Source: an uncultured Muribaculaceae bacterium | Lineage (GTDB): Bacteria > Bacteroidota > Bacteroidia > Bacteroidales > Muribaculaceae | Direction of reading: 5' to 3' | DNA: 64,000 nt | NCBI GenBank assembly: GCA_944321705.1 | Contig: CALUMG010000003.1 | Span: forward strand, 142,522 to 206,521 | Part shown: positions 1 to 8,253 of the stretch, in pieces | Numbering within the stretch: the stretch's first letter is position 1 | How the letters are laid out: the number at the start of each line of letters is the position of its first letter | Translations under genes and position numbers: made by a program | Notes under the pieces: generated by a model | The model's database searches: none | What the model was told of the DNA's origin: nothing | The model's input: the letters and a program-made list of their open reading frames with translations, nothing else

Positions 1-1032
1 CATGAAGTCTTGAGCTGAACGCAAGTGTTGTGACCAAGACATTTCGCTCACATGGATAAGACCTTCCACGCCCGGAGCGATTTCCACGAATGCACCGTAA
101 TCGGCCATAACGACAACTTTGCCCTTCACCTTGTCGCCAACCTTCAAGTTCGGGTCGAGAGCATCCCATGGATGTGGTTGAAGTTGCTTCAAACCAAGGG
201 CGATGCGCTTCTTCTCGTCGTCGAAGTCGAGAATTACCACGTTCAACTTTTGATCGAGTTTCACAACTTCTTCCGGATGGTTTACACGACCCCAAGAAAG
301 GTCGGTGATGTGGATAAGTCCGTCTACGCCACCCAAGTCGATGAATACGCCATAAGAAGTGATGTTCTTGACAGTTCCTTCCAATACTTGACCTTTTTCG
401 AGCTTGGCGATGATATCTTTCTTTTGTTGTTCAAGCTCGGCTTCGATAAGAGCCTTGTGAGAAACAACAACGTTCTTAAATTCTTGGTTGATCTTAACGA
501 CCTTAAATTCCATAGTCTTGCCTACGAATACATCATAGTCGCGAATTGGCTTAACGTCGATTTGTGAACCCGGCAAGAATGCTTCGATACCGAATACGTC
601 AACAATCATACCGCCCTTGGTACGGCACTTGATGTAACCCTTGATGACTTCGTCATTTTCCAAAGCTTGGTTAACACGATCCCAGCTCTTGGCAGCACGA
701 GCCTTCTTGTGAGACAAGATTAATTGTCCCTTCTTGTCTTCTTGGTTCTCAATGAAAACCTCTACCTTGTCGCCAACCTTGAGGTCGGGATTGTAGCGGA
801 ATTCGTTCAATGGAATGATACCGTCCGACTTGTAACCGATGTTAACCACTACTTCACGCTTGTTAAGCGCGATAACGGTACCTTCTGTTACATCTTTGTC
901 CTTAATAGTGTTCAAAGACTCGTCATAGGTCTTTTCCAGTTCCTCGCGAGATTTCTCTCCTTGAGTGTCGCCTTTTTCAAAGGCATCCCAATCGAAATCT
1001 TCAATTGGAGAATTTTTTAATTCTTCGCTCAT
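1..1032 (-). CDS. rpsA: 30S ribosomal protein S1 (N-terminal part, cut by window edge)
   Basis: This is the first 344 codons of ribosomal protein S1, which binds mRNA on the 30S subunit and helps initiation; it matters in Bacteroidota because Shine-Dalgarno sites are weak there. The minus-strand frame is open from the window edge to an ATG at 1032 and reads MSEELKNSPIEDFDWDAFEK. Several S1 RNA-binding repeats are recognisable, for example GTVIALNKREVVVNIGYKSD, then GTVKNITSYGVFIDLGGVDG, then GKVVVMADYGAFVEIAPGVEG. An acidic N-terminal leader precedes the first repeat, as is usual in this phylum. The 3' part lies outside the window. The assignment is secure. Confidence 0.96.
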   Translation of the reverse strand, partial: MSEELKNSPIEDFDWDAFEKGDTQGEKSREELEKTYDESLNTIKDKDVTEGTVIALNKREVVVNIGYKSDGIIPLNEFRYNPDLKVGDKVEVFIENQEDKKGQLILSHKKARAAKSWDRVNQALENDEVIKGYIKCRTKGGMIVDVFGIEAFLPGSQIDVKPIRDYDVFVGKTMEFKVVKINQEFKNVVVSHKALIEAELEQQKKDIIAKLEKGQVLEGTVKNITSYGVFIDLGGVDGLIHITDLSWGRVNHPEEVVKLDQKLNVVILDFDDEKKRIALGLKQLQPHPWDALDPNLKVGDKVKGKVVVMADYGAFVEIAPGVEGLIHVSEMSWSQHLRSAQDFM

Positions 1033-1094
1033 TTAAAATTGTTAATAATTAAGTTAATTCTATCGCCGGGCACACTTCACCCGGAACGCGGTTG

Positions 1095-1124
1095 CAAATT
1101 TACGCAGAAATTTCTAATAATCAA
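1095..1124 (-). promoter_or_regulatory. rpsA promoter
   Basis: On the minus strand the -7 element TAAATTTG (plus-strand CAAATTTA at 1095-1102) lies 19 bp downstream of a -33 TTG (CAA at 1122-1124). This matches the Bacteroidota sigma-ABfr consensus and predicts a leader of about 57 nt before the rpsA ATG at 1032. Confidence 0.7.
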
Positions 1125-1219
1125 CACTTTTTATCACATTTTATTCCATTTTTCATTTCAACATGCGCTTCTCGCGTTTTTTATCTCGCTCTTGTCGTTA
1201 CAATACCGTTTTTTATGCG

Positions 1220-1227
1220 TAAGTTTG
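1220..1227 (+). promoter_or_regulatory. -7 element TAAGTTTG directly before the ThiF-like gene
   Basis: A perfect TAnnTTTG element ends only 5 bases before the ATG at 1233. A start site 4-6 nt downstream would give an almost leaderless mRNA. I see no well-spaced -33 TTG, so this is a half-match. Confidence 0.45.
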
Positions 1228-1232
1228 CACAC

Positions 1233-1952
1233 ATGATTACCGGAAACGACAATTTTCATCAACGCTACAAAAGGCACTTGATGCTACCGCAAGTGGGAGA
1301 AGAGGGCCAACGCAAGCTGTGCAACTCGTCTATTGCAATAATAGGTGCCGGGGGGCTCGGCTCGCCTGTCGCACTATATTTGGCAGCAGCCGGCATCGGG
1401 CATCTGCGCATAATCGACAACGACCGCGTGGATCTTTCCAATCTTCAACGCCAAGTGATTCACACCACAGGTGACGTAGACAAGGAAAAAGCCATTTCGG
1501 CCAAAGAAAAGCTTGCAGCAATAAACCCCGATGTGGAAGTGGAAAGCGTGTGTGAATACTTTTCTACCGAAAACGCTTCCGCACTGTTGAACGGCTGCGA
1601 CATTGCCATCGACGCGACCGACAACTTAGGATCAAAATTCCTAATCAATGATTCATGCGTAGCTTTGGGCTTGCCTTTCGTGCACGGAGCCATCAACCAA
1701 TTCTCAGGAAACGTGATGACCGTGCTGCCCGGCACAGCTACTCTGCGCGACCTTTTCCCTTCGGCCACGTCCGACATGAAAACAAGTTCGTGCGATGGCG
1801 TGCTTGGCGCAATACCCGGCATTATAGGGTCGATACAAGCTGCCGAAGCACTGAAATATGTACTTGGCATAGGTGAATTGCTGGTCAACAAAGTGCTCAC
1901 ATTTGATGCGCTCACCATGACTTTCTGCAAGTTCAATGTGACGCATCGGTGA
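1233..1952 (+). CDS. HesA/MoeB/ThiF-family adenylyltransferase
   Basis: This 239-aa E1-like enzyme probably adenylates the C-terminus of a small sulfur-carrier protein (ThiS or MoaD type). The N-terminus RYKRHLMLPQVGEEGQ is the typical family opening and fixes the ATG at 1233; the open frame extends upstream but without family similarity. The ATP-binding loop GAGGLGSP is at residues 38-45, followed by DLSNLQRQ and IDATDNLGSKFLIN. The usual zinc-binding CxxC pairs are absent: the first is replaced by TATLRDLFP and there is no C-terminal CxxC. No thiamine or molybdopterin genes are adjacent, so the partner is unknown. Family is sure; ThiF versus MoeB role is not. Confidence 0.85.
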   Translation: MITGNDNFHQRYKRHLMLPQVGEEGQRKLCNSSIAIIGAGGLGSPVALYLAAAGIGHLRIIDNDRVDLSNLQRQVIHTTGDVDKEKAISAKEKLAAINPDVEVESVCEYFSTENASALLNGCDIAIDATDNLGSKFLINDSCVALGLPFVHGAINQFSGNVMTVLPGTATLRDLFPSATSDMKTSSCDGVLGAIPGIIGSIQAAEALKYVLGIGELLVNKVLTFDALTMTFCKFNVTHR

Positions 1953-2036
1953 CATTTTTCTTCACAAGTTAAAACATGCCGTAAAATTGGTTACATTACC
2001 TGTAATCGAGGTAGCCTGTGATTATCAATACATAAT

Positions 2037-2044
2037 TAATTTTG
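2037..2044 (+). promoter_or_regulatory. -7 element TAATTTTG for the acetyltransferase-DUF1893 gene
   Basis: A perfect TAnnTTTG lies 19 bases before the ATG at 2064, predicting a leader of roughly 14 nt. A clear -33 TTG at the right spacing is not visible. Confidence 0.5.
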
Positions 2045-2063
2045 CAAACGAGGATAATCGACT

Positions 2064-3068
2064 ATGACCGAAAAAGAAAAAGCAAAAGTCGGGATGCTAT
2101 ATGATGCAAACTACGACAAAGCCCTGATAGACGAGCGAGACAGGTGCAAAAACATCTGCCACATCTACAACAACCTGCCACCATCGCAATTGAAGGAACG
2201 CTTCGAAGTATTGCGAAGCCTGCTTGGCTCGACAGGGAAAACGTTTCAGATTGAGCAACCCTTCTACTGCGACTATGGATATAACATCTCGATAGGTGAA
2301 AACTTTTTTGCCAACATGAATTGCGTCATCCTCGATGGAGCCAAAGTGACATTTGGCGACAATGTATTTGTCGCGCCCAACTGCGGATTCTACACCGCAG
2401 GACATCCGCTCGACATCGCCCGAAGAAACAAAGGGCTCGAATATGCCTACCCCATAACCGTAGGTAATAACGTGTGGATTGGAGCCAACGTGGCAGTCTT
2501 GCCGGGCGTGACAATCGGTGACGGCGCAGTAATCGCAGCCGGAAGCGTAGTTACAGGAAACATTCCAGCCGGCGTGCTGGCTGCCGGCAACCCATGCCGT
2601 GTGATAAAAAAAATTGACCAGAACCCGACAAAGGAGCACGTCGAAATGGGAAAATTAGTAAATTTGCTTCACAAGAAAGGATGTTCATGTGTCATTGCCG
2701 ACAGTCGCAATGAATTGACATTCTGCTACCGTCGCGGTGTCATCGACTTGTTCGAGATATTAAAACTTTCACCCGAAACACTTGATGGCGCACTAATAGC
2801 CGACAAGGTCGTAGGGAAAGGAGCGGCAGCATTGATGGCTCTTGGGAAAATAAAGGCCCTGCATACCGACGTAATAAGCAAACCGGCACTTGAACTGCTA
2901 CATAGGCATGGAGACATTAAAGTGGGATATGACACACTTGCCGACAATATCATAAATCGAACAGGCACAGGCATCTGCCCGGTGGAACAATTGACTGCCG
3001 ATGTCGATACTGCCGAAGAAGCCTTGCCTCTGATAGAACAATTTATCGCTAAAATGAAAAATTCATGA
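2064..3068 (+). CDS. Fused maltose-type O-acetyltransferase and DUF1893 protein
   Basis: This 334-aa protein joins two domains. Residues 1-185 are a Maa/LacA-type sugar O-acetyltransferase: an N-terminal Mac helix segment followed by left-handed beta-helix hexapeptides (IGENFFANMNCVILDGAKV, WIGANVAVLPGVTIGDGAVI), with the catalytic histidine in FYTAGHPLD. Residues about 193-330 match DUF1893 (TM1506-like), with CSCVIADSRNELTFCYRRG and GKGAAALMALGKI; as I recall this family has a cytidine-deaminase-like fold of unknown function. The next gene, 22 bp downstream, is an ECF S-component, so the two are probably co-transcribed. A shared role, such as modifying or salvaging a transported compound, is inference only. 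Confidence 0.85.
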   Translation: MTEKEKAKVGMLYDANYDKALIDERDRCKNICHIYNNLPPSQLKERFEVLRSLLGSTGKTFQIEQPFYCDYGYNISIGENFFANMNCVILDGAKVTFGDNVFVAPNCGFYTAGHPLDIARRNKGLEYAYPITVGNNVWIGANVAVLPGVTIGDGAVIAAGSVVTGNIPAGVLAAGNPCRVIKKIDQNPTKEHVEMGKLVNLLHKKGCSCVIADSRNELTFCYRRGVIDLFEILKLSPETLDGALIADKVVGKGAAALMALGKIKALHTDVISKPALELLHRHGDIKVGYDTLADNIINRTGTGICPVEQLTADVDTAEEALPLIEQFIAKMKNS

Positions 3069-3090
3069 ATTTTTAAAACCATACTTTATC

Positions 3091-3603
3091 ATGTCTACCC
3101 AAAACGTAAAACTTTATGCGTACAACTACAACCAGCTAAAAACTTACATGGTTGCCTTGTTGTTTACCGCCGGCAACATCATCTTGCCGCAATTATGCCA
3201 TCTCATGCCGCAAGGCGGGCTCATTTGGCTACCTATTTATTTTTTCACTCTCGTGGCAGCCTATAAATATGGATGGAAAGCCGGATTGCTCACCGCCATG
3301 CTGTCGCCTGTAATCAACAGTGTTGCTTTCGGCATGCCGGCAACATCGATGCTTCCCATCATATTGATTAAATCATTGCTTCTTGCTTCGGCAGCAGGAT
3401 ATGCAGCCTATAAGTTCAAATCATTCTCATTGCTGACCGTAGCTGCCGTCGTAGTTGCCTATCAAGTGGCAGGCTCCCTCATCGAATGGGCCATTAGCGG
3501 TCCTTTAGTTGCTGCTTTGCAAGACATCCGTCTCGGACTACCGGGAATATTGGTTCAAATTTTCGGTGGTTACTTGTTCATAAAATACCTCATAGGGAAA
3601 TAA
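3091..3603 (+). CDS. ECF transporter S component, substrate unknown
   Basis: This 170-aa integral membrane protein has about five hydrophobic segments and resembles substrate-binding S components of energy-coupling-factor vitamin or metabolite importers. The segment IWLPIYFFTLVAAYKYGWKA followed by LLTAMLSPVINS is typical of this family in Bacteroidales. No ECF ATPase or T-component genes are in the window, so it would use a shared module encoded elsewhere. It starts 22 bp after the acetyltransferase-DUF1893 fusion, and a strong terminator follows its stop codon. The substrate cannot be read from the sequence. Confidence 0.75.
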   Translation: MSTQNVKLYAYNYNQLKTYMVALLFTAGNIILPQLCHLMPQGGLIWLPIYFFTLVAAYKYGWKAGLLTAMLSPVINSVAFGMPATSMLPIILIKSLLLASAAGYAAYKFKSFSLLTVAAVVVAYQVAGSLIEWAISGPLVAALQDIRLGLPGILVQIFGGYLFIKYLIGK

Positions 3604-3647
3604 CACACATTGAGTATACACTCTACAACTCCGACTTACCACTATTG

Positions 3648-3687
3648 CCTTCGGATCTACGCGAGTAGGGCCGAAGGATTTTATTTT
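3648..3687 (+). terminator. Intrinsic terminator after the ECF S-component gene
   Basis: The hairpin CCTTCGG (3648-3654) pairs with CCGAAGG (3671-3677), and an inner CTAC/GTAG stem closes a gcga loop. ATTTTATTTTAT follows. Confidence 0.85.
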
Positions 3688-3742
3688 ATGACCATTGATA
3701 AATGTGCAACCGTAGCACGATGGCATTAGTCATTTTTCGCAC

Positions 3743-3776
3743 AAAAAAACGGTGTGGCGGTCGTTCCGTCACACCG
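3743..3776 (-). terminator. Intrinsic terminator of the CorC-like gene
   Basis: CGGTGTGGCGG (3750-3760) pairs with CCGTCACACCG (3766-3776) around a 5-nt loop. On the minus strand it is followed by a run of seven T (plus-strand A at 3743-3749). Confidence 0.85.
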
Positions 3777-3807
3777 ATATGATTATTCTCATTTTTTCAA
3801 ATGAATA

Positions 3808-5109
3808 TCACTCCGAGGTTTCCTCTTCTTCCCTCTTGATTACAAGCAACTTGTCTACACGGTCATTGTCCATGTCAACCACTTCGAAATCCAAATTGCG
3901 ATAACTGAACTTGTCGCCCTCCTTGGGTATGCTACCTATGAAGAACATTGCCATGCCTCCAACGGTCGTGAAGTCTTCCTGCTTGAGGTCGTCATAATAC
4001 ATTATGCCCATCTCTTCCATGAAATCATCCACGTTCATCAATCCTTCGACAAGGAAAGAGCCGTCTTGACGTTTCACAATCTCCTTCTCATCGGGTTCAT
4101 ATTCCTCTTGTATGTTGCCAAATATGCTTTCGGTCAAGTCATGCAATGTAATGATTCCTTCAGTTCCGCCAAACTCGTTTACCACGATGCCAAAGTCCCT
4201 CTTGCTATTCTTGAAGAGTTCAAGAACCTTCTTTGCATAAAGGCTCTCGGGCATGAAAACTGCCGGCTGCGCAATGCTCTTCAAGTCAAAAGGCGTCCTA
4301 TTCCCGATCATAAGAATCACATCTTTCACCGACACTATACCAATAATGTCATCAATCGAATTATTCAACAATGGATACTTGCTAAAACGCTTTTCGGCAA
4401 TTATGTCGAGCACCTTCTTTTCATCATCGTCAACATTAAGAAACACCACATCGGTGCGGTGTGTCATCAGGTCATTGGCACGCTTATCCGAGAACCTGAA
4501 CACATCACCCAACATTTCTGTTTCATCCTTGTCAAGCACTCCCTGCTCTGAACTTTGATGCAACAGCATCTTCAATTCATCTTGGGTCATCGTGCGCTCC
4601 TTGCTGTCTTTGATTCCGACAATTTTCCCGACCAACCTTGTCGACACGCTCAACAACCACACAAACGGATAGGAAATCTTGGCCAGCAAATTCATCATGT
4701 GGCAAAACATCATCGCGTATCGCTCAGGATTGTTCAAAGCAATCATCTTAGGAACCAGCTCCCCTATTATGAGCGACAAATATGTGATAATGGCCACTAC
4801 CGTTATCATGGCAAGATCTTCGGCATATACATCCGCATAAGGTAGATTTTCAAAGAATGGCACTAAGTTATCGGCCAAAGCCACACCACCAAATGCACCC
4901 GACACGATACCGATGAGCGTAATTCCAATCTGAATTGTGGAAAGGATTTTTTCAGGCTCTTGCAGTTGCTTTATTACTCTTTTGGCTGAACGATTCCCTT
5001 TATTTACAAATGTTTCGAGACGCGCCTTGCTCGATGACACTAATGCTATTTCATACATGGCGAAAACGCCATTCATTAACAATAGGAATAATATTATTAA
5101 AAATTCCAT
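3808..5109 (-). CDS. CNNM/CorC (HlyC) family membrane protein with CBS pair
   Basis: This 433-aa protein has the classic order of the CNNM/CorC family. Residues 1-190 form the DUF21 transmembrane domain (N-terminal FLIILFLLLMNGVFAMYEIA). Residues about 205-330 are two CBS domains (MTHRTDVVFLNVDD, FSKYPLLNNSIDDIIGIVSV). Residues about 340-425 are the CorC/HlyC C-terminal domain, ending FEVVDMDNDRVDKLLVIK. Family members are linked to Mg2+ or Co2+ efflux; 'hemolysin' is a legacy name. It sits alone between two terminators and a promoter-sized gap. The ATG at 5109 is the first reasonable start. Confidence 0.88.
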   Translation of the reverse strand: MEFLIILFLLLMNGVFAMYEIALVSSSKARLETFVNKGNRSAKRVIKQLQEPEKILSTIQIGITLIGIVSGAFGGVALADNLVPFFENLPYADVYAEDLAMITVVAIITYLSLIIGELVPKMIALNNPERYAMMFCHMMNLLAKISYPFVWLLSVSTRLVGKIVGIKDSKERTMTQDELKMLLHQSSEQGVLDKDETEMLGDVFRFSDKRANDLMTHRTDVVFLNVDDDEKKVLDIIAEKRFSKYPLLNNSIDDIIGIVSVKDVILMIGNRTPFDLKSIAQPAVFMPESLYAKKVLELFKNSKRDFGIVVNEFGGTEGIITLHDLTESIFGNIQEEYEPDEKEIVKRQDGSFLVEGLMNVDDFMEEMGIMYYDDLKQEDFTTVGGMAMFFIGSIPKEGDKFSYRNLDFEVVDMDNDRVDKLLVIKREEEETSE

Positions 5110-5314
5110 TCAAAAATATTTTATTTAAAGTGCGAATTTATTTGATAAATCGATATACAACAAGAAGCTTTTATACTTTTTTATATTTTTAATAATTAAA
5201 GCCGCAGTCATTTGCCATTAGATAAGTTATTGGGAAAATACACGATTATTGTCCTATTGTTCTTAAAATATTTCTTATTACACTTCTCTTTCATCCACGT
5301 TTTACAGTATTTGA

Positions 5315-5322
5315 TATATTTG
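5315..5322 (+). promoter_or_regulatory. -7 element TATATTTG for the phosphoesterase gene
   Basis: A perfect TAnnTTTG lies 22 bases before the ATG at 5345. The rest of the 5110-5344 gap is AT-rich and shows nothing else I can name. Confidence 0.5.
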
Positions 5323-5344
5323 CAAGCCACTTAATTACACACTT

Positions 5345-6169
5345 ATGTACATTAAAGCCCACATTTTGGACACTGCCTTCTATGCAATCATGTTGACAGC
5401 ATCGTTGCATTCCTGCGAGCTGATCGACTACCACCCATACGATGTGAGAATCTCGGGAGAATCAGACATTAATGCCAAGAATATCATGCGCATTGAAGAC
5501 AAATGCAAGGACAAGGAAAAAATAAAAGTTGCTGCAATAGGCGACACCCACAAATGGTATGACGAACTGAAATTGCTCATAAAAGACATAAACTCGAGAA
5601 TCGACATCGACTTTGTCATTCATGACGGAGACATGAGTGAATTCGGATACACGCAGGAATTCATTTGGACTCGCGACTACTTGCAGAACCTTAACATCCC
5701 TTACGTCTCTCTGATAGGCAACCACGATTGCCTTGGAACAGGCAAAGAGGCTTTTGAGGCAATCTTCGGGCCGACAGATTTTTCTTTCATAGCAGGAAAC
5801 ATAAAATTCGTATGCCTTAACACCAACGCGCTTGAATATGACTACTCCCAGCCTATACCCGATTTTGAATTCATTATCGACGAGTCAACATCACGCACCG
5901 ATGAATTTTCTCACTCGGTAGCGTGCATGCACGCACGACCCGGTGACGATGTTTTCAACAACAATGTCTCCACAGTGTTCCACCATTACTTAAAAATGAT
6001 TCCGGGGCTCATGTGCTGCATCAACGGCCACGGGCACTCGTTGAAAAATGATGACATCTTTGGTGACGGCATAATCTATCATCAAACGACAAGCCTCGAT
6101 GACCGAGCCTACTTATTGTTCACATTCAACAACGACGGAACTTATGAATGCGAAGAAATTCATTTTTAA
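5345..6169 (+). CDS. Calcineurin-like metallophosphoesterase lipoprotein
   Basis: This 274-aa protein carries the metallophosphoesterase metal-binding motifs in order: GDTH (about residue 67), HDGDMSEFG (about 97), GNHD (about 126), CMHARPGD (about 198) and NGHGHS (about 225). The N-terminus is hydrophobic and ends in LHSC, which fits a lipoprotein signal with Cys24 lipidated, so the enzyme is probably exported. The substrate is unknown; relatives cleave phosphomonoesters or diesters. It overlaps the next gene by 26 bp, so the two are translationally coupled and probably act together at the cell envelope. Confidence 0.82.
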   Translation: MYIKAHILDTAFYAIMLTASLHSCELIDYHPYDVRISGESDINAKNIMRIEDKCKDKEKIKVAAIGDTHKWYDELKLLIKDINSRIDIDFVIHDGDMSEFGYTQEFIWTRDYLQNLNIPYVSLIGNHDCLGTGKEAFEAIFGPTDFSFIAGNIKFVCLNTNALEYDYSQPIPDFEFIIDESTSRTDEFSHSVACMHARPGDDVFNNNVSTVFHHYLKMIPGLMCCINGHGHSLKNDDIFGDGIIYHQTTSLDDRAYLLFTFNNDGTYECEEIHF

Positions 6170-6833
6170 GATACTGGTTGCGATTATATCGTTTATTCCA
6201 ACCTCGCCTGCCATCTCGGCGACAAAAGCCGACTCCGCGGCAATGGATTCCATGCAAATGGCAAGGCTTATAAAATATGAAAAAAGGATGATGCGAATGC
6301 AAGAGCGATGGCAACGCCACATCCCTTCCTATTATAAAATACAATATGCCGGCAACATGGGATTGCTGTCATTCGGCACAGGATGGACCTATGGGAAGAA
6401 CCGGCAATGGGAAACTGACCTGTTCATCGGATTCATTCCGAAATATGAATCGGACAAAGTAAAAGTAACCCTCACCGTAAAGCAGAATTTCATACCGTGG
6501 AAACTTGATGTCGGCAAATATTTCTCCTTCGAGCCGCTGGCCTGCGGTATCTATCTGAACACAATTTTGAGCAACCAATTCTGGGTTAGGCAACCCGAAA
6601 GATATCCCAAAGGATACTATTGGTTTGCCACCAAGTTACGTCCTAACATATACATAGGACAACGATTCACATTCAATATTTCCCCCGACAAGCGTTTTAT
6701 AGCAAAAGCCATAACGGTATTTTACGAAATCAGCACCTGCGACTACTACATCCTGAGCCACATAGGCAATAGCGGATATCCGCTGCACGACCTCATCAGC
6801 TTGTCTTTTGGAGTGAAATTTCAAATTCTTTAA
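6144..6833 (+). CDS. Exported protein of unknown function, possible small beta-barrel
   Basis: The protein is 229 aa if started at the ATG at 6144, which gives a clean signal peptide (MNAKKFIFKILVAIISFIPTSPAISATKA). The mature part begins with a charged helix rich in Met and Arg (IKYEKRMMRMQERWQ), then alternating polar and aromatic strands such as NMGLLSFGTGWTYG and LISLSFGVKFQIL, ending in a hydrophobic residue. That pattern and the terminal strand suggest an outer-membrane barrel, but I recognise no named family. The start lies inside the phosphoesterase gene, so it is co-expressed with it. Upstream in-frame codons from 6099 are less likely because they delay the signal peptide. Confidence 0.65.
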   Translation: MNAKKFIFKILVAIISFIPTSPAISATKADSAAMDSMQMARLIKYEKRMMRMQERWQRHIPSYYKIQYAGNMGLLSFGTGWTYGKNRQWETDLFIGFIPKYESDKVKVTLTVKQNFIPWKLDVGKYFSFEPLACGIYLNTILSNQFWVRQPERYPKGYYWFATKLRPNIYIGQRFTFNISPDKRFIAKAITVFYEISTCDYYILSHIGNSGYPLHDLISLSFGVKFQIL

Positions 6834-6854
6834 ACAATAGCCCGTCACTGCGAC

Positions 6855-8090
6855 TCAACCTTCTGTTTCCTCGCCCAAATCATCATACTTCTGAAACAAG
6901 AAGTCATTATACGGGAATCGCTGAGTGTGGATTATTTTTGCTTTTTCATAAAGCATGTGTTTCAACTCATCGATATTTGTACGTTGCTTGGCCGATATGA
7001 ACACGCAATTGTCATTCATCTTTGCCATCCACGATTCCTTCAATTCTTCAAGCGGAATGTTGCGGCGAGTGCGCGGAGTCAAGTCATCGGCATCTTTCGG
7101 GACATAAGTAAACGCGTCTATCTTGTTGAATACAAGTATCATCTCCTTGTTGGCCGCTTCACACACTTCGTTCAAAGTCTTGTTTACTACCTCTATCTGC
7201 TCTTCAAATTGAGGATGCGAAATATCTACTACATGTACCAATATGTCAGCATCTCGCACTTCGTCGAGTGTAGTCTTGAACGACTCTACAAGATGCGTGG
7301 GCAACTTGCGGATAAACCCAACCGTGTCAGACAACAAAAACGGCAGATTGTCGATAATCACCTTCCTGCAAGTAGTATCGAGGGTTGCAAACAACTTGTT
7401 CTCGGCAAACACGTCGCTCTTGCTCAGCAAGTTCATCAACGTCGATTTTCCAACATTTGTATAACCCACAAGGGCGATGCGAGTCAACTTGCCACGATTC
7501 TTGCGTTGGATGGTCTTTTGCTTGTCGAGCGAACGCAAACGTTCTTTCAACAACGAAATCTTGTCGAGAATGATTCGGCGGTCAGTTTCTATCTGTGTTT
7601 CACCCGGGCCACGCATACCTATACCACCTCGTTGACGTTCCAAGTGGGTCCACATCCTCGTCAACCGAGGCAGCAAATATTGGTATTGAGCCAGTTCTAC
7701 CTGCATTTTTGCATTGGCAGTCTTGGCCCGCTTGGCAAATATGTCAAGGATTAAGCTTGTGCGGTCAAGAATCTTTACTTTTAATTCCTTTTCAATGTTG
7801 GCCACTTGTTTTGATGTAAGGTCATCATCAAATATCACAAGTCCCACTTCATTTTCCTCAACATATTGCTTAATTTCTTCCAACTTGCCTTTCCCGACAA
7901 AAGTTGCGCTATTGGGAGAATCCATGCGTTGCAAAAATTTCTTCACGGTGTCGGCTCCGGCCGTGTCGGCAAGGAAGGCCAGTTCATCAAGATATTCATT
8001 TGCCTTGCTCTCGCCCTGCGTGGGAGTGATTATGCCCACAAGGACAGCCTTTTCATTAGCACCTTCGGTAATCAAATGGTCTTCTATCAT
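6855..8090 (-). CDS. hflX: GTPase HflX
   Basis: This 411-aa ribosome-associated GTPase of the Obg/HflX superfamily splits stalled or heat-damaged ribosomes. The N-terminal HflX domain ends in the hallmark glycine-rich segment RGGIGMRGPGETQIETDRR. The G domain shows G1 GYTNVGKST, G3 DTVGF and G4 NKID. The ATG at 8090 (MIEDHLITEGANEKAVLV) matches the usual family start. The frame stays open upstream to a TTG, but those codons overlap the terminator-like hairpin at 8173-8212 and look non-coding. It may be read through from the upstream Skp-like operon. Confidence 0.95.
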   Translation of the reverse strand: MIEDHLITEGANEKAVLVGIITPTQGESKANEYLDELAFLADTAGADTVKKFLQRMDSPNSATFVGKGKLEEIKQYVEENEVGLVIFDDDLTSKQVANIEKELKVKILDRTSLILDIFAKRAKTANAKMQVELAQYQYLLPRLTRMWTHLERQRGGIGMRGPGETQIETDRRIILDKISLLKERLRSLDKQKTIQRKNRGKLTRIALVGYTNVGKSTLMNLLSKSDVFAENKLFATLDTTCRKVIIDNLPFLLSDTVGFIRKLPTHLVESFKTTLDEVRDADILVHVVDISHPQFEEQIEVVNKTLNEVCEAANKEMILVFNKIDAFTYVPKDADDLTPRTRRNIPLEELKESWMAKMNDNCVFISAKQRTNIDELKHMLYEKAKIIHTQRFPYNDFLFQKYDDLGEETEG

Positions 8091-8172
8091 AAAAATATCT
8101 GTTTCTCTGTTTTTAGTTTTACGCACCACCCACGCAGGCCATCTCTCATCGACCATACGTCGGTACAAACAT

Positions 8173-8212
8173 GCAGGCCGCGCCTCCATCTTCAATTGAA
8201 GCCGCGACCTGC
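8173..8212 (-). terminator. Hairpin after the Skp-like lipoprotein gene
   Basis: GCAGGCCGCG (8173-8182) and CGCGACCTGC (8203-8212) pair with one mismatch on the plus strand. In the minus-strand RNA that mismatch becomes a G-U wobble, so the fold suits the minus-strand transcript. CTTCAATTGAAG lies inside. The following T content is weak (ATGTTTGTA), so termination may be partial and leave some hflX read-through. Confidence 0.45.
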
Positions 8213-8253
8213 ACAAATGCGTTTCTTAACGAAGTAAAACTCGAAATTCCGCC

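Noticed and set aside
52..1020. Plus-strand open frames of 171 and 98 codons over the first kilobase
   Set aside because: They are antisense shadows of rpsA, whose S1 repeats are clear on the minus strand.
1350..1356. G6 run inside the ThiF-like gene as another contingency tract
   Set aside because: It encodes the conserved GAGGLGSP loop, is shorter, and the frame is intact.
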